Origin: Nitrospinae bacterium RIFCSPLOWO2_12_FULL_45_22 | GTDB taxonomy: Bacteria; 2-12-FULL-45-22 | DNA: 12,882 nucleotides | Direction of reading: 5' to 3' | Assembly (NCBI GenBank): GCA_001803565.1 | Contig: MHDQ01000289.1 | Span: 1-12,882, forward strand | Notes under the pieces: model-generated | The model's input: only the letters and a program-made list of their open reading frames with translations | Database searches by the model: none | Told to the model about the DNA's origin: nothing | Translations under genes and position numbers: made by a program | Shown here: piece by piece, positions 6,121 to 12,882 of the stretch | How the letters are laid out: each line of letters begins with the position of its first letter | Position numbering within the stretch: position 1 is the stretch's first letter

Positions 6121-7392
6121 ATGAAGACTATCATTGAGGCAAGAGATACTATGGAGGCTGTTTGCGCTGCCCTGGAGAAAATTTTAGCGCACCGTAAATC
6201 CCGACCTACGGTACCTAGTGAGACATTGTATTACCAATTGGTGCTGGATTATTTCCAAAAGATCCTTAATGCCAGGGAAGAAGGGAAATTTATTGTGGGC
6301 CATACAGTCATGGCCCCTACCGAAATTTTTTATGCCATGGACCTGGTGCCTATGTCTTTAGAAAATGTATCCAGCATGATGGCCATCCTTCTTAATAAAT
6401 ATGGAGAATTTCTGGGCTCTGCCTCAGCCTTTGGATTAGCGCCAGAGACCTGCTCGGCCCATCGGATGTTGGCTGGCGCCGTTTTACGGGAAGCTGTTAC
6501 CAGCCCTGACTGCATCGTCTGGAGCAGTCAGGTATGTGATAATACCTCTAAGAGTGGTGATGCCTTGCTGGATTTATATGGGATACCGGGATTTTTTTTG
6601 GACCGGCCCTATAAATATACCGCCGAGGCCGTTAGATACTATACCCGGCAGATGGAAGAGCTGGTAGAGTTCCTGGAGGATCAGAGCGGGAAAAAGCTCA
6701 ATCAGGATAAGTTAGCTGAGGCGGTAGACTTATCAAATCAGGTAATCAATATCTATCGCGAAATATATGAGCTAAGAAAGGCCATCCCAGCACCTATGCG
6801 GAACCGTAATCTGGTCAACCAGAGTACTATTGAAGGTATTTATTCTGGCACCCAGCAAGGGGTTCACTTCCTTGAAATGGTGCGCGATGAAATCAGACAG
6901 AATGTAGTGGCTGGCAAAGGTGTAGTTCCAGAAGAGCGATATCGCTTACTTTTTCTCTTCTTACCTCCATTTTATGAGATGAAGATATTGGACTGGCTAG
7001 AGAAGGAGCAGGGGGCAGTATCGGTCATGGAGCCGTTCATATCGTATTTTTCTCCTGGGCAGATGGACCCCCAAAGACCACTAGAAAGTGTAGCTGCTAA
7101 AACTTTTTATCGTTGCTTAGCAAAGCCTATGCATGGGCCAGCCGATCCCTTTATAGATGATGCATTAAAGATTGCCCATGAATTTAAGGCTGACGGTGCG
7201 GTCTACTTTGCTCATATTGGTTGTCGGCAAGCCTGTGCCCTTATCCGAACATTAAAAGATAGGTTGAAAGAAGAACTAGATATGCCTACCCTGGTTATTG
7301 ATGTGGATATCATGGACCCATCCCTTTCTTCGGGCGAGGAATTGAGGGATAAGTTTGAGAGGTTTTTTGAAATCCTGGATGAGAAGAAATAG
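6121..7392 (+). CDS. 2-hydroxyacyl-CoA dehydratase / benzoyl-CoA reductase family subunit (HgdB/BcrC-like)
   Basis: The 423-residue protein belongs to the HgdB/BcrC/FldC family, whose members hold a [4Fe-4S] cluster and carry out radical dehydration or aromatic-ring reduction of CoA thioesters after activation by an ATP-using partner. The three cysteine positions expected for the cluster are present: C111 in PETCSAHR, C139 in QVCDNTS and C368 in the IGCRQAC segment. The C-terminal stretch VIDVDIMDPSLSS followed by a conserved helix is also typical. The start has a strong AGGAGGAGAGAGG ribosome site. Family enzymes normally work as two related subunits plus an activator ATPase, but neither partner is encoded here. 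The dehydrogenase, dodecin and ABM genes that follow suggest an anaerobic acyl-CoA pathway. Substrate unknown. Confidence 0.87.
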   Translation: MKTIIEARDTMEAVCAALEKILAHRKSRPTVPSETLYYQLVLDYFQKILNAREEGKFIVGHTVMAPTEIFYAMDLVPMSLENVSSMMAILLNKYGEFLGSASAFGLAPETCSAHRMLAGAVLREAVTSPDCIVWSSQVCDNTSKSGDALLDLYGIPGFFLDRPYKYTAEAVRYYTRQMEELVEFLEDQSGKKLNQDKLAEAVDLSNQVINIYREIYELRKAIPAPMRNRNLVNQSTIEGIYSGTQQGVHFLEMVRDEIRQNVVAGKGVVPEERYRLLFLFLPPFYEMKILDWLEKEQGAVSVMEPFISYFSPGQMDPQRPLESVAAKTFYRCLAKPMHGPADPFIDDALKIAHEFKADGAVYFAHIGCRQACALIRTLKDRLKEELDMPTLVIDVDIMDPSLSSGEELRDKFERFFEILDEKK

Positions 7393-7469
7393 GTAACAGT
7401 TTCTTTATTTCCCAAAAATCACTATGGGCGAACAATTATCCCCAGTAGGGATAAAATTTTGGGGAACAT

Positions 7470-7505
7470 CCAGAAATGTTTTGCCTTGACAACCAGAAAT
7501 GTTTT
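7470..7505. promoter_or_regulatory. Paired 13-bp direct repeats upstream of the dehydrogenase, possible operator
   Basis: CCAGAAATGTTTT occurs exactly at 7470-7482 and 7493-7505, a period of 23 bases or close to two helical turns. A perfect TTGACA (7486-7491) lies between and touching the copies, but the sequence 17 bases downstream (TGACTT) is a poor -10 box. Tandem sites on one face of the helix next to a -35 element suggest binding of an activator or repressor. The 220-base gap 7393-7612 has no other gene. Confidence 0.4.
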
Positions 7506-7612
7506 TATTGACTTTTACCAGATATTTTGTTAAGGATGAAAAATAGGGAAAGGCTTTAGGACAATCCAGTAGAAGAGGTGCGGCTAATTTTTCAGAAAGG
7601 AGATGAGGCAGA

Positions 7613-8545
7613 ATGGGTAAGAAGTTAGCGAATAAGGCGGCGGTAGTAACAGGTGCGGGTCGGGGTATTGGCCGAGAGATAGCCTTGTTCTTAGCAGGGG
7701 AAGGGGCCAGGGTTGTAGTCAATGACCCAGGGGTAACAAGGGATGGGGCAGGCCAGGACAGTAAGCCAGCGGATGAGATAGTAGCGGAAATAAAGAAGCG
7801 GGGTGGAGAAGCGGTTGCTAACTACGATTCGGTAGTAGATTTTGCCGCAGCGGAAAGGATTATTAATTCCTGTGCAGAGAAATTTGGCCGGATAGACATC
7901 CTGGTAAATGTAGCCGGGATATTGAGAGATCGGATGATCTTTAACATGTCCGAAGAAGAATGGGATGCAGTACTGGATGTCCATCTCAAAGGTACTTTTA
8001 ATTGCTCCCGCTATGCTTGTATCCTTATGCGGAAGCAACGGGCTGGCCGGATAATAAATATTACCTCTGATGCCTGGCGCGGTACCGTAGGTCATGTGAA
8101 CTATGGGGCAGCAAAAGCTGGCATTGTTGGCCTTACCCGCTCTATTGCCCGGGAAATGGGTCGCTATAACGTGACTTGTAATGCCGTTGCCCCGGTAGCG
8201 GCTACCAGGATGACCCTGGATGAGGATGTAAAACAGGGGATAAAGAAACGTTATGAAGCCGGGCTGGTCAGTAAGGAACAGTTGGATGCTATCTTAAATA
8301 TGCCGGGACCGGAGTACGTACCACCCATTGTAGCTTATTTAGCTACAGATGAAGCCTGGAATATTAATGGGCAGGTATTCCATGCTGAGGGGGGGAGGAT
8401 ATCGGTCTATTCCGAGCCGGTAGAAACCAAGGCTGTTTATAAAAAAGAAGGTATTTGGAAAGTAGATGAGCTGATAGATATTATCCCCCAGACCATAGCT
8501 CAGGGCTTAGTAAATCCAGCACCACCACAACCGGCAGAAAAATAA
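7613..8545 (+). CDS. Short-chain dehydrogenase, MFE-2-like D-3-hydroxyacyl-CoA dehydrogenase
   Basis: The 310-residue protein is a classical short-chain dehydrogenase. The nucleotide-binding motif TGAGRGIG is at 13-20, with NVAG in place of NNAG at 99-102. The catalytic residues are S152, Y164 and K168 (NYGAAKAG). Several segments match the dehydrogenase domain of peroxisomal multifunctional enzyme type 2 (17-beta-HSD4): GGEAVANYDSV, AGILRDR, VHLKGTF and the NAVAP...TRMT region. That group oxidises (3R)-hydroxyacyl-CoA with NAD. A C-terminal extension past about residue 250 ends in a proline-rich tail. The ATG at 7613 follows AAGGAGATGAGG. Dodecin follows after 48 bases, implying an operon. 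The specificity is inferred from likeness only; other hydroxyacyl-CoA substrates are possible. Confidence 0.88.
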   Translation: MGKKLANKAAVVTGAGRGIGREIALFLAGEGARVVVNDPGVTRDGAGQDSKPADEIVAEIKKRGGEAVANYDSVVDFAAAERIINSCAEKFGRIDILVNVAGILRDRMIFNMSEEEWDAVLDVHLKGTFNCSRYACILMRKQRAGRIINITSDAWRGTVGHVNYGAAKAGIVGLTRSIAREMGRYNVTCNAVAPVAATRMTLDEDVKQGIKKRYEAGLVSKEQLDAILNMPGPEYVPPIVAYLATDEAWNINGQVFHAEGGRISVYSEPVETKAVYKKEGIWKVDELIDIIPQTIAQGLVNPAPPQPAEK

Positions 8546-8593
8546 AAAATAAAACATAAACCTATCCTATAGGAAAAAGAGGAGGTAAGGAAC

Positions 8594-8800
8594 ATGGCAG
8601 TAGCAAGAGTCACCAGAGTAACGGCATCATCTACCATTGGCTTTGAGGATGCTATACGGAAGGGGTTAGATAGGGCTAACAAAACTTTGAGGGGGATCAC
8701 TGGTTTAAGAATTGTGGAGCAGAAGGCCAAGGTTGAGAATGGGAAAATAAGCGAATACCGGGTCACAATGGACATAAACTTTATACTGGAAGGAACTTAA
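8594..8800 (+). CDS. Dodecin, lacking the flavin-stacking tryptophan
   Basis: The 68-residue protein has the complete dodecin fold signature: MAVARVTRVTASS, the helix FEDAIRKGLDRANKTL, and QKAKVENGKISEYRVTM. Dodecins assemble as hollow 12-subunit shells that store or buffer flavins, and some bind CoA. In the flavin-binding forms a tryptophan (Trp36 in the Halobacterium protein) and a glutamine contact the isoalloxazine ring. Here the aligned positions are G37 and R56, and the protein has no tryptophan. It looks more like the calcium-dodecin-type group (from memory, the M. tuberculosis Rv0379 type). Flavin binding is therefore not assured. A GAGGAGGTAAGG ribosome site precedes the ATG. It sits between the dehydrogenase (48 bases) and the ABM gene (32 bases). 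Confidence 0.9.
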   Translation: MAVARVTRVTASSTIGFEDAIRKGLDRANKTLRGITGLRIVEQKAKVENGKISEYRVTMDINFILEGT

Positions 8801-8832
8801 GATAATTATTACCTTAGAAGGAGGGTAATATT

Positions 8833-9132
8833 ATGTTTACCAGGATAGTTAGGGGGAAGTTAAATCCAGCCAACAAAATGGAGGCTCAGGAAGTTATTGA
8901 CAGTGCCATACTTAAGATAAAAGAACAGGATGGATTTCTCTTCCTTCAATACCTTGAAGGGCAAGATGACTTTATTACCATTACCACGTGGGCTAGTCAG
9001 CAAGATATGGAGGCTTTTGCTAACAGTAGCTTAATCAGAGAGATTCGTGAGAGTCTGAAACCATATCTAACCGAGGAGCCTATAGTCAGGTCATATGCCG
9101 TCAAGACCAACATAAATGCCATGTGGGCATAA
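8833..9132 (+). CDS. ABM-domain (dimeric alpha/beta barrel) protein
   Basis: The 99-residue protein has the pattern of the antibiotic-biosynthesis-monooxygenase domain: an N-terminal strand (MFTRIVRGKL), a long helix, the segment GFLFLQYLEGQDDFITITTWAS, a helix QQDMEAFANS, and a C-terminal strand. Such proteins form ferredoxin-like dimers and include haem-degrading and cofactor-independent oxygenases as well as many of unknown role. Nothing in the sequence identifies a substrate, and no haem-ligand histidine pattern is evident. The AAGGAGGG ribosome site seven bases before the ATG is strong. It is probably the last gene of the operon; the 92-base gap to the convergent thiL contains no clear terminator. 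Confidence 0.78.
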   Translation: MFTRIVRGKLNPANKMEAQEVIDSAILKIKEQDGFLFLQYLEGQDDFITITTWASQQDMEAFANSSLIREIRESLKPYLTEEPIVRSYAVKTNINAMWA

Positions 9133-9224
9133 AGCTTTGAAGAAAAATAGTAATCGTTCACTAGCTTTACATTTTGCGCTTTTAGTTTTCTTTCTGTGCG
9201 TGCTCTGCCACGCAAGGTTAGATG

Positions 9225-10238
9225 CTATTTTCTTGAGAAATGATTATATCCTCTGGGCTCTAATAAATACTTCCTCCCTTCTTCTTCGACCAGAAGGATA
9301 TCCTGGCCCGCAACTATTATCCCAATTTTAGTAATGGGCAGGCGAAATGTCTCCTCAAAATCCTTTACTATGTAATCCAGTACCCCTTTTTCTGCCGTAA
9401 GGCAGAGCTCAAAGTCCTCCCCTCCGTTCAAAGCCCAATCATAGGGAGATATCCCCTGATTTTTGGCCAGGGTTTTAGCGCCAGAAGAAATAGGCAGGAG
9501 AGAGCATGTAATCTCTGCCCCTACCCTGCTGGCCTGGCAAATATGCCTGAGATCGCTAGAGAGACCATCGCTAATATCAATCATACTATTTATCATAACT
9601 CTCTCACAAAGGTAGCGTGCTTCTTCTATCCGCGGAACCGGTTGTAGGAAGCGATCTATTACCGGGGCAACAATTTCTTTGTTTAGAGAGGGCTTATGGC
9701 GGAGATATTCTAACCCTGCCCGAGAATCCCCTAACCATCCCGTTACCCATATCTCATCCCCCAATTTTGCATTACTGCGGCGCAAGGCCCTGCCCCGATC
9801 CACCTCTCCTATAACCGTTATATTGATAAACAAGCCCCGAACTGAGCGAGTAATATCTCCCCCGATAAGGGGACACCGATAGCGCTCACCCAGGGTAGTG
9901 ATCCCCTTAAGCAAAAGATCAAACTCCTCCCTCTGGCGATTAGCGGGTAAAGAACAGGCCAGCAATGCCCCTAAAGGTTCCCCGGCCATGGCCGCTATGT
10001 CACTGAGGCTGGCAGCCATAGCCCGCCCGCCTATCTGATAATAATCCATCCAATGGGTATTAAAATGGATATTTTCTACCAATGTATCCGTCGTAATTAT
10101 AAGGTCTTTTTCCGCCGAGGGGCACAAAACCGCACAATCATCCCCTATCCCCTCGATAACCTGGGGAGGGTATTTGTTGGCCATATTCCGCTTTATTCCT
10201 TCTATCAGGATAAACTCACCTACTCTTGCCAGCCTCAT
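9225..10238 (-). CDS. thiL: Thiamine-monophosphate kinase
   Basis: The 337-residue product carries the expected ThiL motifs in order: GIGDDCAV (30-37), TTDTLVENIHF (49-59), MAASLSDIAAMAG (74-86), IGGDITR (125-131), ISDGLSSDL (222-230), GGEDFEL (272-278) and GYNHF (330-334). The aspartates in these motifs bind magnesium and the nucleotide. The enzyme phosphorylates thiamine monophosphate to the active cofactor thiamine diphosphate with ATP. The ATG at 10236-10238 follows a GGAGGGGAGGG ribosome site. It is transcribed alone and divergently from purH across a 609-base gap, with no other thiamine genes in the window. Confidence 0.96.
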   Translation of the reverse strand: MRLARVGEFILIEGIKRNMANKYPPQVIEGIGDDCAVLCPSAEKDLIITTDTLVENIHFNTHWMDYYQIGGRAMAASLSDIAAMAGEPLGALLACSLPANRQREEFDLLLKGITTLGERYRCPLIGGDITRSVRGLFINITVIGEVDRGRALRRSNAKLGDEIWVTGWLGDSRAGLEYLRHKPSLNKEIVAPVIDRFLQPVPRIEEARYLCERVMINSMIDISDGLSSDLRHICQASRVGAEITCSLLPISSGAKTLAKNQGISPYDWALNGGEDFELCLTAEKGVLDYIVKDFEETFRLPITKIGIIVAGQDILLVEEEGRKYLLEPRGYNHFSRK

Positions 10239-10340
10239 CCTTGTCCCTCCCCTCCACTTCTGCTATACTTTCCCCAGCCTTTAGCCGGGACCATTTTACT
10301 AATATCTCCTTTTCTTGTAACTTATCAAGTTAAGTTTATT

Positions 10341-10502
10341 ACCACAAAGACACCAAGGACACAAAGAATTTAATTTGGGTTATTAGGTTATTGCGTCATT
10401 AGGTGATTGGATTATTGCAATATCAGGGTTCCCCATGTTCTAATACCTAATTACCCAATGCCTTTATCAGCCTTTTCTTCGGGTTCTTTGTGGCTTTGTG
10501 GT
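10341..10502. repeat. 162-bp imperfect palindromic element A
   Basis: The outer arms begin ACCACAAAG (10341-10349) and end with the complementary CTTTGTGGT (10494-10502); complementarity continues imperfectly inward. A second pair lies inside: GGGTTATTAGGTTATTG (10377-10393) against 10440-10456. There is no coding frame and no clear target duplication. Repeats worded like ACCACAAAG-ACAC are commonly seen between genes in environmental genomes. The stretch 10239-10340 between thiL and this element holds nothing I can assign beyond the thiL ribosome site. Confidence 0.65.
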
Positions 10503-10572
10503 TCATTAGCGTATTGATCCAGAATCATCTTTCTGGCTCCTTGGGATTGATACCCTGAAAAACCGCATTATT

Positions 10573-10613
10573 AAAATGAAAATTCCTATGCTATTAAAGG
10601 CATCTTTCATTTT
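10573..10613. repeat. Short inverted repeat upstream of purH
   Basis: AAAATGAAA (10573-10581) pairs perfectly with TTTCATTTT (10605-10613), with an inner ATGC/GCAT pair. A smaller hairpin, CCAGAA/TTCTGG around a TCATCT loop, lies at about 10520-10537. On the + strand the right arm ends in TTTT but is too A/T-rich to be a strong terminator. Confidence 0.5.
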
Positions 10614-10615
10614 CC

Positions 10616-10777
10616 AGTTAACACTTTTAACCCACAATAGTGTAAGCAAAAGGTGATAGGGAGATAGGGAAGATAATGGAGATACTGGAAAAACAATGAT
10701 GTCTCCCTAATCCCCAAGCTCTCCAAATCTCCTTTTCTTACACATATAAACTGTTATACTTTTATGAAGTGTTAACT
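10616..10777. repeat. 162-bp palindromic element B upstream of purH
   Basis: The ends are a perfect 11-bp inverted repeat, AGTTAACACTT (10616-10626) and its complement at 10767-10777. An inner pair of about 46 bases (10640-10685 against 10698-10743) starts with GTGTAAG and is purine-rich on one arm (GGTGATAGGGAGATAGGG) and pyrimidine-rich on the other, with several mismatches. No coding frame is present and the flanks show no exact duplication. It resembles a miniature transposon or a large REP-like unit. Confidence 0.65.
10752..10760 (+). promoter_or_regulatory. Possible extended -10 promoter for purH
   Basis: TGTTATACT contains TATACT (10755-10760, five of six matches) with the TG of an extended -10 element one base before it. 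No good -35 box is found at the right distance. It lies inside the right arm of palindromic element B, and transcription from it would give an 80-base leader before purH. No purine riboswitch signature was recognised in that leader. Confidence 0.28.
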
Positions 10778-10847
10778 ACTTTTGCTAAATATGAAGGATG
10801 CCCTATTAAATTACTAAAAATAGAAGGGAGGGGAAAAAGGGAAGGAG

Positions 10848-12404
10848 ATGATCAAGATCCAGAGGGCTATAATCAGCGTGTATGATAAGAGAGGGGTGGT
10901 AGAATTTAGCCATAAACTAAAGGAATATGGTGTAGAGATCCTCTCTACTGGCGGCACCAGCCAACTATTAGAAACTAACGGTATTAACGTAACCCCTATC
11001 GCCCAAGTCATAGATTTTCCTGAGATCCTTGATGGTCGGGTAAAGACTCTACATCCCCGTATCCATGGTGGTATCCTGGCCAGGCGCAATAACCCTTCTC
11101 ATACCCAGGAATTAGCTGCACACGGGATCCAGCCTATTGATATAGTGGTAGTAAATCTCTACCCCTTTCGCGAAGTGGTCAAGCAGGCAGATGCTGACCT
11201 GGAAACCGCCCTGGATAATATTGATATTGGTGGTCCGAGCATGCTCAGAGCGGCAGCCAAAAATTTTCCTGATGTAGTTATAGTAACCTGCCCGGAAGAT
11301 TATCCTGGGGTGATTAAAGAGATGGAAGCTAATGCTGGGGCTGTCTCCTGGGAGACCAGGGCCTATCTGGCCCAGAAGGCCTTTGCCCATACCGCCAAGT
11401 ACGACAGTTTTATATCTCATTACTTAGCCCATTACCTCCCCCAGGACAGGCTTCCTGACCTCTCTCAAGACTTATTGCTACATTATGATAAAGTCCAGGA
11501 GCTGCGCTATGGTGAGAATCCGCATCAGAAAGGATATTGGTACCGACAGGCTTTCTCCCCTGATGGCTCCCTGGCCCAGGCCAGGCAGATTCAGGGTAAA
11601 GAATTGTCTTTTAATAATATACTCGATGCTGATGCGGCCCTCAGGGTATTAGCAGATTTTACTGAGATAACGGCTGGTATAATCAAGCATAACAATCCTT
11701 GCGGGGTAGCTTACGGAGCTAGCCCCCTAGAAGCATATAAGCTAGCCCTCGAATGCGACCCGGCATCAGCCTTCGGTGGTATAGTAGGCTTTAATTCCCC
11801 CTTGGATACTGCTACTGCCCAGGAATTGATAACTAATTTCCTGGAGATCATCATAGCTCCCGGGTATACTCCCGAAGCCCTAGCCATATTGAAGCGAAAA
11901 ACTAATTTGAGGGTATTGGAAGTCCCTGTGGCTAAAAAACACGTGAAAGATTGGGACTTAAAGAAGATATCCGGAGGAATATTGCTCCAGGAAGAAGATG
12001 CCCTGGTATGGGACGAGAAAGGGTTGAAGGTAGTTACCCAGCGGCACCCTACCTCAGAAGAGATGGAAGCCCTATACCTTGCCTGGCGGGTTGCGAAGCA
12101 GGTAAAATCTAATGCTATTGTCTTCGCTAACAAACACCAGACCGTGGGCATAGGTGCTGGTCAGATGAGCCGGGTAGATGCCGTGAAGCTGGCTATAATG
12201 AAGGCCCGCTTACCACTAAGTGGTACTGTTGTGGCTTCGGATGGCTTCTTTCCTTTCCGGGATAGTATAGATTTAGCAGCCCAGGCTGGTGCCGGAGCTA
12301 TTATCCAACCCGGCGGTTCTGTCCGGGATGCGGAGGTCATTGAAGCGGCTAATCAACACCATATGGCTATGGTCTTTACTGGCTGCCGCCACTTCCGCCA
12401 TTAA
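10848..12404 (+). CDS. purH: Bifunctional AICAR formyltransferase / IMP cyclohydrolase
   Basis: The 518-residue product has the full PurH length. The N-terminal IMP cyclohydrolase domain (about 1-150) shows STGGTSQLL (33-41), [17 protein letters not shown] (64-80) and [14 protein letters not shown] (126-139). The C-terminal AICAR transformylase domain contains RYGENPHQ (220-227), [15 protein letters not shown] (250-264) and the catalytic K280-H281 in KHNNPCG, ending with the usual [11 protein letters not shown] tail. It carries out the last two steps of IMP synthesis, formylation of AICAR by 10-formyl-tetrahydrofolate and ring closure. An AGGGAAGGAG ribosome site abuts the ATG. No other purine genes are adjacent. 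Confidence 0.97.
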   Translation: MIKIQRAIISVYDKRGVVEFSHKLKEYGVEILSTGGTSQLLETNGINVTPIAQVIDFPEILDGRVKTLHPRIHGGILARRNNPSHTQELAAHGIQPIDIVVVNLYPFREVVKQADADLETALDNIDIGGPSMLRAAAKNFPDVVIVTCPEDYPGVIKEMEANAGAVSWETRAYLAQKAFAHTAKYDSFISHYLAHYLPQDRLPDLSQDLLLHYDKVQELRYGENPHQKGYWYRQAFSPDGSLAQARQIQGKELSFNNILDADAALRVLADFTEITAGIIKHNNPCGVAYGASPLEAYKLALECDPASAFGGIVGFNSPLDTATAQELITNFLEIIIAPGYTPEALAILKRKTNLRVLEVPVAKKHVKDWDLKKISGGILLQEEDALVWDEKGLKVVTQRHPTSEEMEALYLAWRVAKQVKSNAIVFANKHQTVGIGAGQMSRVDAVKLAIMKARLPLSGTVVASDGFFPFRDSIDLAAQAGAGAIIQPGGSVRDAEVIEAANQHHMAMVFTGCRHFRH

Positions 12405-12435
12405 AGTTCCGCATAAGCGAGATAGAGGGATAAAA

Positions 12436-12882
12436 ATGATCCGTCACCTTGAGATTCTGCATTACCGGGCCCTTAAATATATAGATATTAAACTTGCCAA
12501 CTTTCTCATCCTAGTGGGACCAAATGCGAGCGGAAAAAGCACTTTTTTGGATGTTATTTACTTAATCAAAGATATTCTCAATGAAGGTCCGCAGATGGCC
12601 GTTGAGAAGAGAACATCTCGTTTTGCTGAACTCTTGTGGAAAAATCAAGGAGATAAGTTTGAAATTGCTATAGAACTTGAGATACCCAAGGATATTAGGG
12701 AGAGATTAAAGGATAAAGATTTTTCTTCAGTACGATATGAAATATCCCTTCAATTGGAAGATAAGAAAGGGGTTATCATTGGTGGAGAAAATCTCTGGCT
12801 AACAAAGGGATCAGCTACAAGTTCCCAAAAATTTTCTAGCAAAAGTTTGAGACAAATGACTCTTTTCCCTAGAGAGCCAGAA
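12436..12882 (+). CDS. AAA-family ATPase (OLD/AAA_21-like), 3' end outside window
   Basis: The frame opens at the ATG at 12436, after an AGAGGG ribosome site and 31 bases after purH, and is still open at the window end with 149 codons visible. The N-terminus follows the pattern of SMC/OLD-type ATPases: strand, charged segment, then the Walker A motif GPNASGKST at residues 28-36. The Walker B and signature motifs would lie beyond the window. Proteins of this group include stand-alone ATPases and the ATPase half of several phage-defence pairs, but which one applies cannot be told from the visible part. The close spacing to purH may mean shared transcription, but no functional link is expected. 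Confidence 0.8.
   Translation, partial: MIRHLEILHYRALKYIDIKLANFLILVGPNASGKSTFLDVIYLIKDILNEGPQMAVEKRTSRFAELLWKNQGDKFEIAIELEIPKDIRERLKDKDFSSVRYEISLQLEDKKGVIIGGENLWLTKGSATSSQKFSSKSLRQMTLFPREPE

Noticed and set aside
7393-7401. GTAACAGTT after the dehydratase stop, identical to the outer 9 bases of the miniature transposon
   Set aside because: The match stops after 9 bases, with no second end or duplication nearby, so chance is likely.
9198-9213. GCGTG/CACGC hairpin between the ABM gene and thiL, considered as a terminator
   Set aside because: The stem is only 5 bp, and the T-rich stretch lies on its left on the + strand, the wrong side for termination in either direction.
10053-10373. Open frame on the + strand across the thiL start
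   Set aside because: It is antisense to conserved thiL codons for most of its length and runs into the palindromic repeat; its translation resembles no known protein.
10341-10777. CRISPR array in the repeat-rich gap
   Set aside because: The repeats are inverted and differ from each other; there are no regularly spaced direct repeats and no cas genes.
10778-10847. Purine riboswitch in the purH leader
   Set aside because: The conserved purine-riboswitch loop and junction sequences were not seen in the short A/T-rich leader.

Overview
This looks like chromosomal DNA from an anaerobic or facultatively anaerobic bacterium of moderate G+C content, probably from an environmental genome. The evidence is mixed: a menaquinol-oxidising alternative complex III-type gene pair (actD-actE), a 2-hydroxyacyl-CoA dehydratase/benzoyl-CoA reductase family protein with beta-oxidation-like partners, and many short palindromic repeats between genes. 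The sequence does not fix the phylum. A Desulfobacterota-like or other strictly anaerobic lineage fits, but this is inference. Starts include TTG (tldD) and GTG (zinc-ribbon gene), and most genes have strong GGAGG-type ribosome binding sites.

Layout. (1) 1-1154, + strand: the end of an alternative complex III-type respiratory cluster, with a nearly complete ActD-like membrane protein and an ActE-like monoheme cytochrome c lipoprotein. A long hairpin lies between them. (2) 1167-1852, - strand: a two-zinc-ribbon protein, a small membrane protein and tRNA-Leu(GAG). (3) 2050-4837, + strand: tldD and tldE, overlapping by 11 bases, the two subunits of the TldD/E metalloprotease. (4) 4965-5738, - strand: an enoyl-CoA hydratase/isomerase. 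(5) 5804-5978: a 159-bp non-autonomous transposable element with 36-bp terminal inverted repeats and a perfect 8-bp target duplication, sitting in the divergent intergenic region. (6) 6121-9132, + strand: an HgdB/BcrC-type [4Fe-4S] dehydratase subunit, a D-3-hydroxyacyl-CoA dehydrogenase-like short-chain dehydrogenase, a dodecin and an ABM-domain protein. (7) 9225-10238, - strand: thiL. (8) 10239-10847: a 609-bp gene-free region made mostly of palindromic repeats. (9) 10848-12404, + strand: purH. (10) 12436-end: the start of an AAA ATPase that runs off the window.

How the genes fit together. Region 6 with the divergent hydratase of region 4 resembles a small anaerobic acyl-CoA module: hydratase, radical-type dehydratase or reductase subunit, and hydroxyacyl-CoA dehydrogenase, with two small accessory proteins. 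The second dehydratase subunit and the ATP-dependent activator are not in the window, so the substrate is unknown. tldD/tldE, thiL, purH and the tRNA are housekeeping genes.

No clearly new biological system is visible. The strongest unusual signals are the intact miniature transposon with IS66-like ends, the tryptophan-less dodecin inside an acyl-CoA operon, the paired 13-bp direct repeats upstream of the dehydrogenase, and the run of palindromic elements upstream of purH.
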